DNA of 64,000 bases from Massilia sp. Root133 (GTDB lineage Bacteria > Pseudomonadota > Gammaproteobacteria > Burkholderiales > Burkholderiaceae_D). The position numbers and the translations under genes were made by a program. Positions 41,413 through 49,363 of the stretch are shown in pieces (position 1 is the stretch's first letter; each line of letters begins with the position of its first letter). The notes under the pieces are model-generated. The model ran no database searches. It saw nothing but the letters and a program-made list of their open reading frames with translations, and had not been told where the DNA came from. The stretch lies in contig NZ_LMEW01000008.1 of NCBI RefSeq assembly GCF_001426525.1, forward strand, positions 62,387-126,386. Direction: 5' to 3'.

Positions 41413-43155
41413 ATGTCCGAGACAAAAAAGAAGCCCACCCTGCGTTCCGCAGCGTGGTTCGGTACCCAGGACAAGAACGGCTTCATGTACCGGAGCTGGA
41501 TGAAGAACCAGGGTATCCCCGATCATGAATTCCAGGGCAAGCCGATCATCGGCATCTGCAACACCTGGTCCGAACTCACGCCCTGCAACGCCCATTTCCG
41601 CAAGCTGGCCGAGCACGTCAAGCGCGGCATCCTGGAGGCGGGCGGCTTCCCGGTCGAATTCCCCGTCTTCTCGAACGGCGAGTCGAACCTGCGCCCGACC
41701 GCCATGCTGACCCGTAACCTGGCCAGCATGGACGTCGAAGAATCCATTCGCGGCAACCCGATGGACGGCGTCGTCCTGCTGGTCGGCTGCGACAAGACCA
41801 CGCCGGCCCTGCTGATGGGCGCCGCGAGCGTCGACATTCCGGCCATCGTCGTCACCGGCGGCCCGATGCTGAACGGTAAGCTGAACGGACAGGACATCGG
41901 CTCCGGCACCGCCGTCTGGAAACTGCACGAGCAGGCCAAGGGCGGCCAGATCTCGATGCACGACTTCCTCGCCGCCGAAGCCGGCCATGCGCGCTCGGCC
42001 GGCACCTGCAACACGATGGGCACCGCGTCGACGATGGCCTGCATGGCCGAATCGCTCGGCGTCTCGCTGCCGCACAATGCCGCGATCCCCGCCGTGGATG
42101 CGCGCCGCTACGTGCTGGCGCACATGTCGGGCATGCGCATCGTCGAGATGGTCAACGAAGACCTGAAGCTGTCGAAGATCCTCAAGCGCGAGAACTTCGA
42201 GAACGCGATCCGCACGAACGCCGCGATCGGCGGCTCGACCAACGCCGTGATCCACCTGAAAGCCATCGCCGGCCGCATGGGCGTGCCGCTGGAACTGGAA
42301 GACTGGACCGCCGTCGGCAAGGGCACCCCGACCATCGTCGACCTGCAGCCGTCCGGCCGCTTCCTGATGGAAGAGTTCTATTACGCCGGCGGCCTGCCGG
42401 GCGTGCTGCGCCGCCTGGGCGAGAGCAACCTGCTGCCGCACAAGGACGCGCTGACCGTGAACGGCAGGACGATCTGGGAAAACGTCCAGGACGCGCCGAT
42501 CTACAACGACGAAGTGATCCGCAAGATCGACAACCCGCTGATCGACGACGGCGGCATCTGCATCCTGCGCGGCAACCTGGCCCCGCGCGGCGCCGTGCTG
42601 AAGCCGTCGGCCGCATCGCCGCACCTGATGAAGCACCGCGGCAAGGCCGTCGTGTTCGAGGACTTCGACCACTACAAGGCGCGCATCGTCGATCCCGACC
42701 TGGACGTCGACGAGAACTCGATCCTCGTGATGAAGAACTGCGGTCCGAAGGGTTACCCGGGCATGGCCGAAGTGGGCAACATGGGGCTGCCGCCGAAGCT
42801 GCTGGCGAAGGGCATCACCGACATGGTCCGCATCTCCGACGCGCGCATGAGCGGCACCGCCTACGGCACCGTCGTGCTGCACGTGGCGCCGGAAGCGATG
42901 GCCGGCGGCCCGCTGGGCATCGTCAAGGACGGCGACTTCATCGAACTCGATTGCAAGGCCGGCCGCCTGCACCTGGACGTGCCGGAAGACGAGATCAAGA
43001 CCCGTCTCGCGGACCGCGCCGAGAACCAGAAGGAAGCGCCGCGTACCGGTTACGCGGGCCTGTACCTGGATCACGTGCTGCAGGCGGACGAGGGTTGCGA
43101 CTTCGACTTCCTCGTCGGCTGCCGCGGTTCGGCCGTGCCCAAGCATTCCCATTGA
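41413..43155 (+). CDS. L-arabinonate dehydratase (IlvD/Edd family)
   Basis: 580 aa. Iron-sulfur ligands Cys58 (ELTPCN), Cys126 (VGCDKTT) and Cys199 (RSAGTCN) match, shifted by one, the 2Fe-2S ligands known from rhizobial L-arabinonate dehydratase. The catalytic serine lies in SDARMSGTAYG. It converts L-arabinonate to 2-keto-3-deoxy-L-arabinonate in the cytoplasm. It is the first gene of the operon under promoter C (GACGGAGGAAGA ribosome site). In Azospirillum the gene is called araC, not to be confused with the regulator. Confidence 0.94.
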   Translation: MSETKKKPTLRSAAWFGTQDKNGFMYRSWMKNQGIPDHEFQGKPIIGICNTWSELTPCNAHFRKLAEHVKRGILEAGGFPVEFPVFSNGESNLRPTAMLTRNLASMDVEESIRGNPMDGVVLLVGCDKTTPALLMGAASVDIPAIVVTGGPMLNGKLNGQDIGSGTAVWKLHEQAKGGQISMHDFLAAEAGHARSAGTCNTMGTASTMACMAESLGVSLPHNAAIPAVDARRYVLAHMSGMRIVEMVNEDLKLSKILKRENFENAIRTNAAIGGSTNAVIHLKAIAGRMGVPLELEDWTAVGKGTPTIVDLQPSGRFLMEEFYYAGGLPGVLRRLGESNLLPHKDALTVNGRTIWENVQDAPIYNDEVIRKIDNPLIDDGGICILRGNLAPRGAVLKPSAASPHLMKHRGKAVVFEDFDHYKARIVDPDLDVDENSILVMKNCGPKGYPGMAEVGNMGLPPKLLAKGITDMVRISDARMSGTAYGTVVLHVAPEAMAGGPLGIVKDGDFIELDCKAGRLHLDVPEDEIKTRLADRAENQKEAPRTGYAGLYLDHVLQADEGCDFDFLVGCRGSAVPKHSH

Positions 43156-43167
43156 TAGCTTGACGCT

Positions 43168-43200
43168 GGACGCGTGAACGGCTTGGCCGTTCCCGCGTCC
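43168..43200 (+). other. Strong intercistronic hairpin
   Basis: GGACGCG-t-GAACGGC, loop ttg, GCCGTTC-c-CGCGTCC: 14 pairs with one mismatch. No T-run follows, so it is more likely a stability or processing element between the dehydratase and the FAH-family gene than a full terminator. Confidence 0.6.
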
Positions 43201-43228
43201 ATGTCATTCTGAACGAACGGATTCCACC

Positions 43229-44221
43229 ATGCTGCTCATCCAATACAAATCAGCCGCCGGCGACCGCCGCGTCGGCATCCTGAACGGCGACACCGTCACC
43301 GCCATCACCGGCTACGCCACCACGCTGGAACTGGCCAAGGCCGCCATCGCGCAGGGCAAGAGCCTCGCCGCGCTGGCCGACGCATCCGCCACCGGCGACA
43401 AAGATTCCTACGAAGCGATCGCGCAGGCAGGCCGCGTGCTGGCCCCGATCGACCACCCGGACGCCGCCCACACCTACGTCACCGGCACGGGCCTGACGCA
43501 CCTGGGCAGCGCCGACGCGCGCGACGCCATGCACAAGAAGATCGGCGGCGACGTCGAGTCGCTGTCGGACTCCATGAAGATGTTCCGCATGGGCGTCGAA
43601 GGCGGCAAGCCGGAAGCGGGCAAGGCCGGCGTGCAGCCGGAATGGTTCTACAAAGGCGACGGCTCGATCGTGCGCGCCAGCGGCCAGGACATGGAAATGC
43701 CGGACTTCTCGCTGGACGGCGGCGAAGAGCCGGAGATCGCCGGCCTGTACGTGATCGGCGACGACGGCCAGCCGTACCGCGTCGGTTTCGCGATCGGCAA
43801 CGAGTTCTCGGACCACGTGACGGAACGCCAGAACTACCTGTACCTCGCGCACTCCAAGCTGCGCAACTGCGGCGTCGGCCCGGCGCTGCTGGTCGGCGAA
43901 CTGCCGGCCCACGTCGAAGGCGTGTCGCGCATCCGCGCAGCCGACGGTGCCGTGCGCTGGGAAAAAGCGTTCGTGTCGGGTGAGCAGAACATGTCGCACA
44001 CCATCGGCAACCTGGAATACCACCACTTCAAGTACGGCCTGTTCAACCGCCCGGGCGACGTGCACATCCACTTCTTCGGCACCGCGACCCTGAGCTTCGC
44101 CGACAATATCAGCGTGCAGGCCGGCGAGACGTTCGAAGTCGAATCGCCGCAATTCGGCCCCGCGCTGCGCAACAAGCTCGCCGTCCAGTCCACCCAATTC
44201 GCAAAAGTTAACACGTTATGA
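43229..44221 (+). CDS. AraD1-type FAH-family enzyme, 2-keto-3-deoxy-L-arabinonate dehydratase
   Basis: 330 aa fumarylacetoacetate-hydrolase fold. The metal-site region reads PEIAGLYVIGDDGQPYRVGF, then AIGNEFSDHVTE; further family marks are LYLAHSKLRNCGVGPALLVG and GDVHIHFFGTATLSF. In several proteobacterial L-arabinose clusters this subfamily replaces the DHDPS-type dehydratase and makes 2-oxoglutarate semialdehyde from the keto-deoxy acid. The position between dehydratase and semialdehyde dehydrogenase supports that. The stop overlaps the next start. Confidence 0.85.
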   Translation: MLLIQYKSAAGDRRVGILNGDTVTAITGYATTLELAKAAIAQGKSLAALADASATGDKDSYEAIAQAGRVLAPIDHPDAAHTYVTGTGLTHLGSADARDAMHKKIGGDVESLSDSMKMFRMGVEGGKPEAGKAGVQPEWFYKGDGSIVRASGQDMEMPDFSLDGGEEPEIAGLYVIGDDGQPYRVGFAIGNEFSDHVTERQNYLYLAHSKLRNCGVGPALLVGELPAHVEGVSRIRAADGAVRWEKAFVSGEQNMSHTIGNLEYHHFKYGLFNRPGDVHIHFFGTATLSFADNISVQAGETFEVESPQFGPALRNKLAVQSTQFAKVNTL

Positions 44222-45798
44222 CCATCGCACAAATCACGGGCGAAGCCCTCATCGGCGGCGTCGCCCAGCGCGGCGCCGGCGGCTCGTTCAAGGCCTGGAA
44301 TCCGGGCGCGCGCACGCACATCGAACCCGCCTTCAACATGGTCGACATCGGCCAGATCGACCAGGCCTGCAGCCTGGCCGGCAAGGCGTTCGACGTCTTC
44401 CGCAACACGACCGACGACGAGCGCGCTGCGTTCCTCGACACGGTCGCCGAGCAGATCATGGCCCTGGGCGATGCCCTGGTCGAGCGCGCGATGGCGGAAA
44501 CCGGCCTGCCGCGCGGCCGTATCGAAGGCGAGCGTGGCCGCACCTGCACCCAGCTGAAACTGTTCGCCAGCCTGCTGCGCGAAGGGTCGTGGCAGGATCC
44601 GCGCATCGACCCGGCCCTGCCGCAGCGCACGCCGCCGCGTCCGGACCTGCGCAGCCGCCTGATCGGCGTCGGCCCTGTCGCCGTGTTTGCCGCATCGAAC
44701 TTCCCGCTCGCGTTCTCCGTCGCCGGCGGCGACACGGCATCCGCCTTCGCGGCCGGCTGCCCGGTCGTCCTGAAGGCCCACTCGGCCCATCCGGGCACGT
44801 CGGAACTGGTGGCGCGCGCCGTCGTGAAAGCCGTCGAACTGTGCGGCCTGCCGGCCGGCACGTTCGCGCTGCTGACCGGCACGGGCAACGGCATCGGCCA
44901 GGCGCTCGTCGCGCATCCGGCCATCCAGGCCGTCGGCTTCACCGGTTCGCGTTCTGGCGGCACCGCACTGATGGCCGTCGCCGCGGGCCGCCAGCAGCCG
45001 ATCCCGGTCTACGCCGAGATGAGCAGCATTAACCCGGTGTTCCTGCTGCCGCAGGCGCTGGAACAGCACGCCGAGCGCATCGGCCGCGAATTCGCCGCGT
45101 CGCTGACCTTGGGCGTCGGCCAGTTCTGCACCAACCCCGGCCTCGTGCTGGCGATCGACGGCCCGGGCCTGTCCACGTTCTGCGCCGCCGCCACGGCCGC
45201 GCTGAACGACACGCAGCCAGCCACGATGCTGTCCGCCGGTATCGCGTCGAGCTTCCGCCGCGGCGTCGCCGCGCTGGGCAGCAACGAAGCGGTGACCACG
45301 CTGCTGCGCCTGGAGCACGAAGAGAACCAGGGCCACGCCGCGCTGTTCCGCGTGGAAGGCGATGCCTTCCTGGCCCGCAAGGAGCTGCACGAAGAAGTGT
45401 TCGGCCCGGCCTCGCTGCTGGTCGTGTGCAAGGACGTCGAGCAGATGCGCGCCATCGTCGAGCACCTGGAAGGCCAGCTGACGGCCGCGATCCACCTGGA
45501 AGAGGGCGACATCGCAGCGGCGCAGGTCCTGCTGCCGACGCTGGAGCGCAAGGTCGGCCGCATCCTGGCCAACGGCTTCGGCACCGGCGTGGAAGTGGCG
45601 CACGCGATGGTGCACGGCGGTCCGTTCCCGGCCACGGCGGACGGCCGCAGCACCTCGGTGGGCACGGGCGCGATCTTCCGCTTCCTGCGCCCCGTGGCGT
45701 ACCAGAACCTGCCGCAGGCCCTGCTGCCGGCGGTGCTGCGCGACGAGAACCCGCGCGGCATCTGGCGCCGCCGCGACGGCGCGCTGGGCAAGGAATAA
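44218..45798 (+). CDS. 2-oxoglutarate semialdehyde dehydrogenase (NADP+)
   Basis: 526 aa aldehyde dehydrogenase. Catalytic Cys304 in VGQFCTNPG, general-base Glu in AEMSSINPVF, nucleotide site GFTGSRSGG, and Asn in AASNFPLAF. The family match is the KgsaDH/ketoglutarate semialdehyde class (GQALVAHPAIQAVGFTGS). It oxidises the semialdehyde to 2-oxoglutarate, ending the non-phosphorylative route. The ATG overlaps the preceding stop by 4 bp. Confidence 0.95.
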   Translation: MTIAQITGEALIGGVAQRGAGGSFKAWNPGARTHIEPAFNMVDIGQIDQACSLAGKAFDVFRNTTDDERAAFLDTVAEQIMALGDALVERAMAETGLPRGRIEGERGRTCTQLKLFASLLREGSWQDPRIDPALPQRTPPRPDLRSRLIGVGPVAVFAASNFPLAFSVAGGDTASAFAAGCPVVLKAHSAHPGTSELVARAVVKAVELCGLPAGTFALLTGTGNGIGQALVAHPAIQAVGFTGSRSGGTALMAVAAGRQQPIPVYAEMSSINPVFLLPQALEQHAERIGREFAASLTLGVGQFCTNPGLVLAIDGPGLSTFCAAATAALNDTQPATMLSAGIASSFRRGVAALGSNEAVTTLLRLEHEENQGHAALFRVEGDAFLARKELHEEVFGPASLLVVCKDVEQMRAIVEHLEGQLTAAIHLEEGDIAAAQVLLPTLERKVGRILANGFGTGVEVAHAMVHGGPFPATADGRSTSVGTGAIFRFLRPVAYQNLPQALLPAVLRDENPRGIWRRRDGALGKE

Positions 45799-45863
45799 GT
45801 ACGAAAGATGGCGGCGCCGGGGGGGATCCTGGTGCCGCTTACAATAAGATTTAGGAGACGACG

Positions 45864-46631
45864 ATGGGACCTTTAGCCAAGTACGGTAGCCTCGAAGGCA
45901 AACGGGTATTCGTGACGGGCGGCGGCAGCGGGATCGGTGAAGCGATCGTCGCCGCGCTGGTGGAGCAGGGTGCGCTGGTCGGCTTCGTCGACATCATGCG
46001 CGATGCCAGCGAGGCATTGGTGGCGCGGCTGGCAGCGGCTGGCCACACGGCCCCGATCTACCGCTACTGCGACATCACCGACATCCCGAGCCTGCAGGCC
46101 GTGATGGCCGAGATGGCCGCCAAGCTGGGCGACTTCGACGTCATCGTCAACAACGCCGCCAACGACCAGCGCCACCAGATCGGCGACGTGTCGGTCGAAT
46201 ACTGGGACGAGCGCATCGCCATCAACCAGCGTCCGATGTTCTTCACCGTGCAGGCCGCGCTGGAAGGCATGAAGCGCCGCGGCGGCGGCTCCGTCATCAA
46301 CTTCAGTTCGATGTCGTGGCACGCCAAGAACCCGAACTACCCGATTTATGCGACCACGAAGGCATCCGTGATCGGCCTGACGCGCTGCCTCGCGCGCGAC
46401 CTGGGACAATTCAACATCCGCGTCAACACCGTGACGCCGGGCTGGGTGATGACCCAGCGCCAGATCGACCTGTGGCTGGACGAGGCGGGCGAGGCCGAGA
46501 TCGCGCGTTCGCAATGCCTGCCGGGCAAGCTGATGCCCGAGGATATCGCCGCGATGGTGCTGTTCCTGTCCGCCGACGACAGCAAGATGTGCACGGGGCA
46601 GGAATTCATCGTCGATGCCGGGTGGGTGTGA
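45864..46631 (+). CDS. SDR-family L-arabinose 1-dehydrogenase (probable)
   Basis: 255 aa classical short-chain dehydrogenase: cofactor motif TGGGSGIG, NNAAND, catalytic Ser in FSSMSW, Tyr162 and Lys166 in YATTK, C-terminal DAGWV. Asp in GFVDIM after the second strand favours NAD. In this cluster it most likely oxidises L-arabinose at C1; D-xylose or D-galactose may also be accepted. AGGAGACGACG precedes the ATG. A GC-rich imperfect stem lies in the 65-bp gap after the aldehyde dehydrogenase. Confidence 0.88.
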   Translation: MGPLAKYGSLEGKRVFVTGGGSGIGEAIVAALVEQGALVGFVDIMRDASEALVARLAAAGHTAPIYRYCDITDIPSLQAVMAEMAAKLGDFDVIVNNAANDQRHQIGDVSVEYWDERIAINQRPMFFTVQAALEGMKRRGGGSVINFSSMSWHAKNPNYPIYATTKASVIGLTRCLARDLGQFNIRVNTVTPGWVMTQRQIDLWLDEAGEAEIARSQCLPGKLMPEDIAAMVLFLSADDSKMCTGQEFIVDAGWV

Positions 46632-46674
46632 CGGATATACCGTCGCATTTCCGATCCCGTCACTACCTTCAAGA

Positions 46675-46758
46675 CCGTCATTCCCGCGCACGCGGGAATC
46701 CATACTGAGCCTCTCCGGCACGTGTCCTATGGATTCCCGCTTCCGCGGGAATGACGGC
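46675..46758. repeat. Paired REP-like palindromic repeat
   Basis: Two inverted copies: CCGTCATTCCCGCG...CGCGGGAATCCATA (46675-46704) and TATGGATTCCCGC...GCGGGAATGACGG (46728-46756). Each is itself a hairpin. The ends face outward, as in mobile REP pairs. It separates the SDR gene from GH51 and could end transcripts or protect mRNA ends. Confidence 0.8.
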
Positions 46759-46801
46759 TGTTAATGCAATCACCTTAACGACCAAAACAAACGGAGACCA
46801 C

Positions 46802-48355
46802 ATGAAGGCATTCCAACCCAAAGTTCTCGCCCTCGGCCTTGCCGCCGCATTCTGCGCCGGCGCCGCGTTCGCCCAGGTGAACGTCACCGTCGACGCGTCC
46901 AAGCCGGGCGCGGTGATCGACAAGGACGTCTACGGCCAGTTCGCCGAGCACCTCGGCACCGGCATCTACGGCGGCCTGTGGGTTGGCCCGGATTCGAAGA
47001 TCCCGAACACCAAAGGGTGGCGCAACGACGTCGTCGGCGCGCTGAAGGACATGCACGTGCCGCTGGTCCGCTGGCCGGGCGGCTGCTTCGCCGACGAATA
47101 CCACTGGCGCGAAGGCATCGGCCCGCGCAACAAGCGTCCGGTGAAGGTCAACACGAACTGGGGCGGTGTGCCGGAAAACAATGCGGTCGGTACGCATGAA
47201 TTCTTCGACCTCGTCGAGATGCTGGGCGCGGACGCCTACGTCAACGGCAACCTGGGCACCGGCACGCCGCAGGAAGCGGCCGAGTGGATCGAGTACATGA
47301 CGTCGGAAGGCAAGTCGACGCTGGCTGAACTGCGCGCGAAGAACGGCCATCCGGCGCCGTTCAAGGTCGCCTATTTCGCCATCGGCAACGAGTCGTGGGG
47401 CTGCGGCGGCAACATGCGTCCCGAGTACTACGCCGACCTGTACCGCCAGTGGAACACGTTCCTGAAGGCGCCGCAGCACCTGCGTCCGAAGATGATCGCC
47501 AGCGGCGGCACCGGCGACGACACGGCATGGACCGACATCCTGTCGCGCGACCTGAAGGGCCGCACGGACGGCATCAGCTTCCACTACTACACGCTGCCGA
47601 CCGGTAAATGGGAAGTGAAGGGCGCCGCCACCGGTTTCCCGGAATCGGAATGGTTCTCGACGATGTCGCAGACTTTGCGCATGGAAGACTTCGTCCGCAA
47701 GAACGTCGCGATCCTCGACAAGAACGACCCGGAGAAGAAGATCGGCTTCGACGTGGACGAGTGGGGCACCTGGTACGACGTCGAGAAGGGCACCAACCCG
47801 GGCTTCCTGTTCCAGCGTAACACGATCCGCGACGCCGTCGTGGCCGCGCTCAACTTCAACATCTTCCATGCCCACGCCGACCGCGTGCGCATGACGAACA
47901 TCGCGCAGATGGTCAACGTGCTGCAGGCGATGATCATCACCGACAACGAGAAGATGCTGCTGACGCCGACCTACCACGCCTTCAAGATGTACGTGCCGTT
48001 CCAGGGCGCGACGTCGCTGCCGGTTTCGCTGTCGAACAACACGACCTACGGCTCGAACGGCCAGGGCGTGCCGGGCATCAGCGCGTCCGCCGCGAAGGCG
48101 AAGGATGGCAAGACCTACGTCGCCCTCGTCAACACGAACCCGCATGAGGCAACCGACGTGGTCCTGAACGTCGCCGGCCAGAACGTCGGTGCCGTGCGCG
48201 GCCAGCTGCTGACGGCCGATGCGATGGACGCCCACAACACCTTCGAGCACAAGGACGCCGTGAAGCCGGTGCCGTTCAGCGCCACCGCCAGCGGCGGCAA
48301 GCTGACGATCAAGGTGCCGGCCAAGTCGGTGCTGGTCGTGGCTGTGGAAGGCTGA
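46802..48355 (+). CDS. Secreted GH51 alpha-L-arabinofuranosidase
   Basis: 517 aa from ATG 46802. Signal peptide MKAFQPKVLALGLAAAFCAG (cleaved near AAFAQ). The TIM-barrel acid/base Glu197 lies in AIGNESWG and the nucleophile Glu320 in DVDEWGTWY. PLVRWPGGCFADEYHW and YGQFAEHLG are family marks. It removes alpha-L-arabinofuranosyl groups from arabinan or arabinoxylan. It starts an exo-enzyme operon with the following GH43 (3 bp gap) and GH127/146 (overlap). GH51 enzymes are often cytoplasmic; the signal peptide places this one in periplasm or outside. Confidence 0.95.
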   Translation: MKAFQPKVLALGLAAAFCAGAAFAQVNVTVDASKPGAVIDKDVYGQFAEHLGTGIYGGLWVGPDSKIPNTKGWRNDVVGALKDMHVPLVRWPGGCFADEYHWREGIGPRNKRPVKVNTNWGGVPENNAVGTHEFFDLVEMLGADAYVNGNLGTGTPQEAAEWIEYMTSEGKSTLAELRAKNGHPAPFKVAYFAIGNESWGCGGNMRPEYYADLYRQWNTFLKAPQHLRPKMIASGGTGDDTAWTDILSRDLKGRTDGISFHYYTLPTGKWEVKGAATGFPESEWFSTMSQTLRMEDFVRKNVAILDKNDPEKKIGFDVDEWGTWYDVEKGTNPGFLFQRNTIRDAVVAALNFNIFHAHADRVRMTNIAQMVNVLQAMIITDNEKMLLTPTYHAFKMYVPFQGATSLPVSLSNNTTYGSNGQGVPGISASAAKAKDGKTYVALVNTNPHEATDVVLNVAGQNVGAVRGQLLTADAMDAHNTFEHKDAVKPVPFSATASGGKLTIKVPAKSVLVVAVEG

Positions 48356-48358
48356 CGC

Positions 48359-49363
48359 GTGAAGGTGCACGCAATCGCGGCAACGATGCTGCTGGCCGGG
48401 GCGGCCCACGCCGCCCAGGTCGGCGTGCACGACCCCGTGATGGCGAAGGACGGCAACACGTACTACCTGTACAGCACCGGCCCCGGCATCACGTTCTACT
48501 CGTCGCCCGACATGCTGCACTGGAAGCCGGAAGGCCGCGTGTTCGCGGGCGAACCCACGTGGGCGAAGCGTGCGGCACCTACGTTCAACGACCATATCTG
48601 GGCGCCGGACGTTCACAAGCACAACGGCCGCTGGCTGCTGTACTACTCGGTGTCCGGCTTCGGCAAGAACACGTCGGGCATCGGCGTGACGGCCAATGCG
48701 ACGCTCGACCCGCGCGCGCCGAACTACCGCTGGGAAGACCAGGGCATGATGGTGCAGTCGGTGCCGGGCCGCGACCTGTGGAACGCCATCGACCCGAACG
48801 TCGTCGAGGACGACAAGGGGCAGGGCTGGATGAGCTTCGGCTCGTTCTGGGGCGGCATCAAGCTCGTGAAGCTGGACGACAGCTGGACGAAGCTCGCCGA
48901 ACCGCAGGAATGGCACACGATCGCGCGCCGCGAGCGTCCCGCGTTCACGCCGGACGAGGACGCGGCACCGGCCGAGATCGAAGGACCGTTCATCTTCAAG
49001 AAGAACGGTTACTATTACCTGTTCGTCTCGTGGGGCCTGTGCTGCCGCGGGCCGAAGAGCACGTACCACGTCGTCGTGGGACGCGCACAGGACGTCAAGG
49101 GGCCGTACCTCGACCGCCAGGGCAAGGATATGGCGAAAGGCGGCGGCTCGCTCGTCGTCAAGGGCGACAAGGACTGGAAGGGCCTCGGCCACAACAGCGC
49201 CTACACGTTCGACGGCAAGGACTACCTCGTGCTGCACGCCTACGAGACGGCCGACAAGTACAAGCAGAAGCTGAAAGTGATGGACATCCGCTGGGACAAG
49301 GATGGCTGGCCCACGGTGGACGCCAAAGACCTCAACAAGTATGTGAGCGAAGAACTGAAATGA
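48359..49363 (+). CDS. Secreted GH43 endo-alpha-1,5-L-arabinanase
   Basis: 334 aa from GTG 48359, only 3 bp after the GH51 stop. Signal peptide MKVHAIAATMLLAGAAHA. GH43 acids: Asp in VGVHDPVMAK, Asp in NAIDPNVVED, Glu in AEIEGPFIFK. The IWAPDVHKHNGRWLLYYS and SFGSFWGGI segments match endo-arabinanases. It cuts the 1,5-linked arabinan backbone. The stop overlaps the start of the GH127/146 gene. Confidence 0.93.
   Translation: MKVHAIAATMLLAGAAHAAQVGVHDPVMAKDGNTYYLYSTGPGITFYSSPDMLHWKPEGRVFAGEPTWAKRAAPTFNDHIWAPDVHKHNGRWLLYYSVSGFGKNTSGIGVTANATLDPRAPNYRWEDQGMMVQSVPGRDLWNAIDPNVVEDDKGQGWMSFGSFWGGIKLVKLDDSWTKLAEPQEWHTIARRERPAFTPDEDAAPAEIEGPFIFKKNGYYYLFVSWGLCCRGPKSTYHVVVGRAQDVKGPYLDRQGKDMAKGGGSLVVKGDKDWKGLGHNSAYTFDGKDYLVLHAYETADKYKQKLKVMDIRWDKDGWPTVDAKDLNKYVSEELK

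Noticed and set aside
45799-45863. GC-rich imperfect stem between the aldehyde dehydrogenase and the SDR gene
   Set aside because: Pairing is imperfect and there is no T-run; not strong enough for a terminator call.
46775-49237. 820-codon reverse frame across GH51 and GH43
   Set aside because: Antisense of two clear glycosidase genes; composition artefact.
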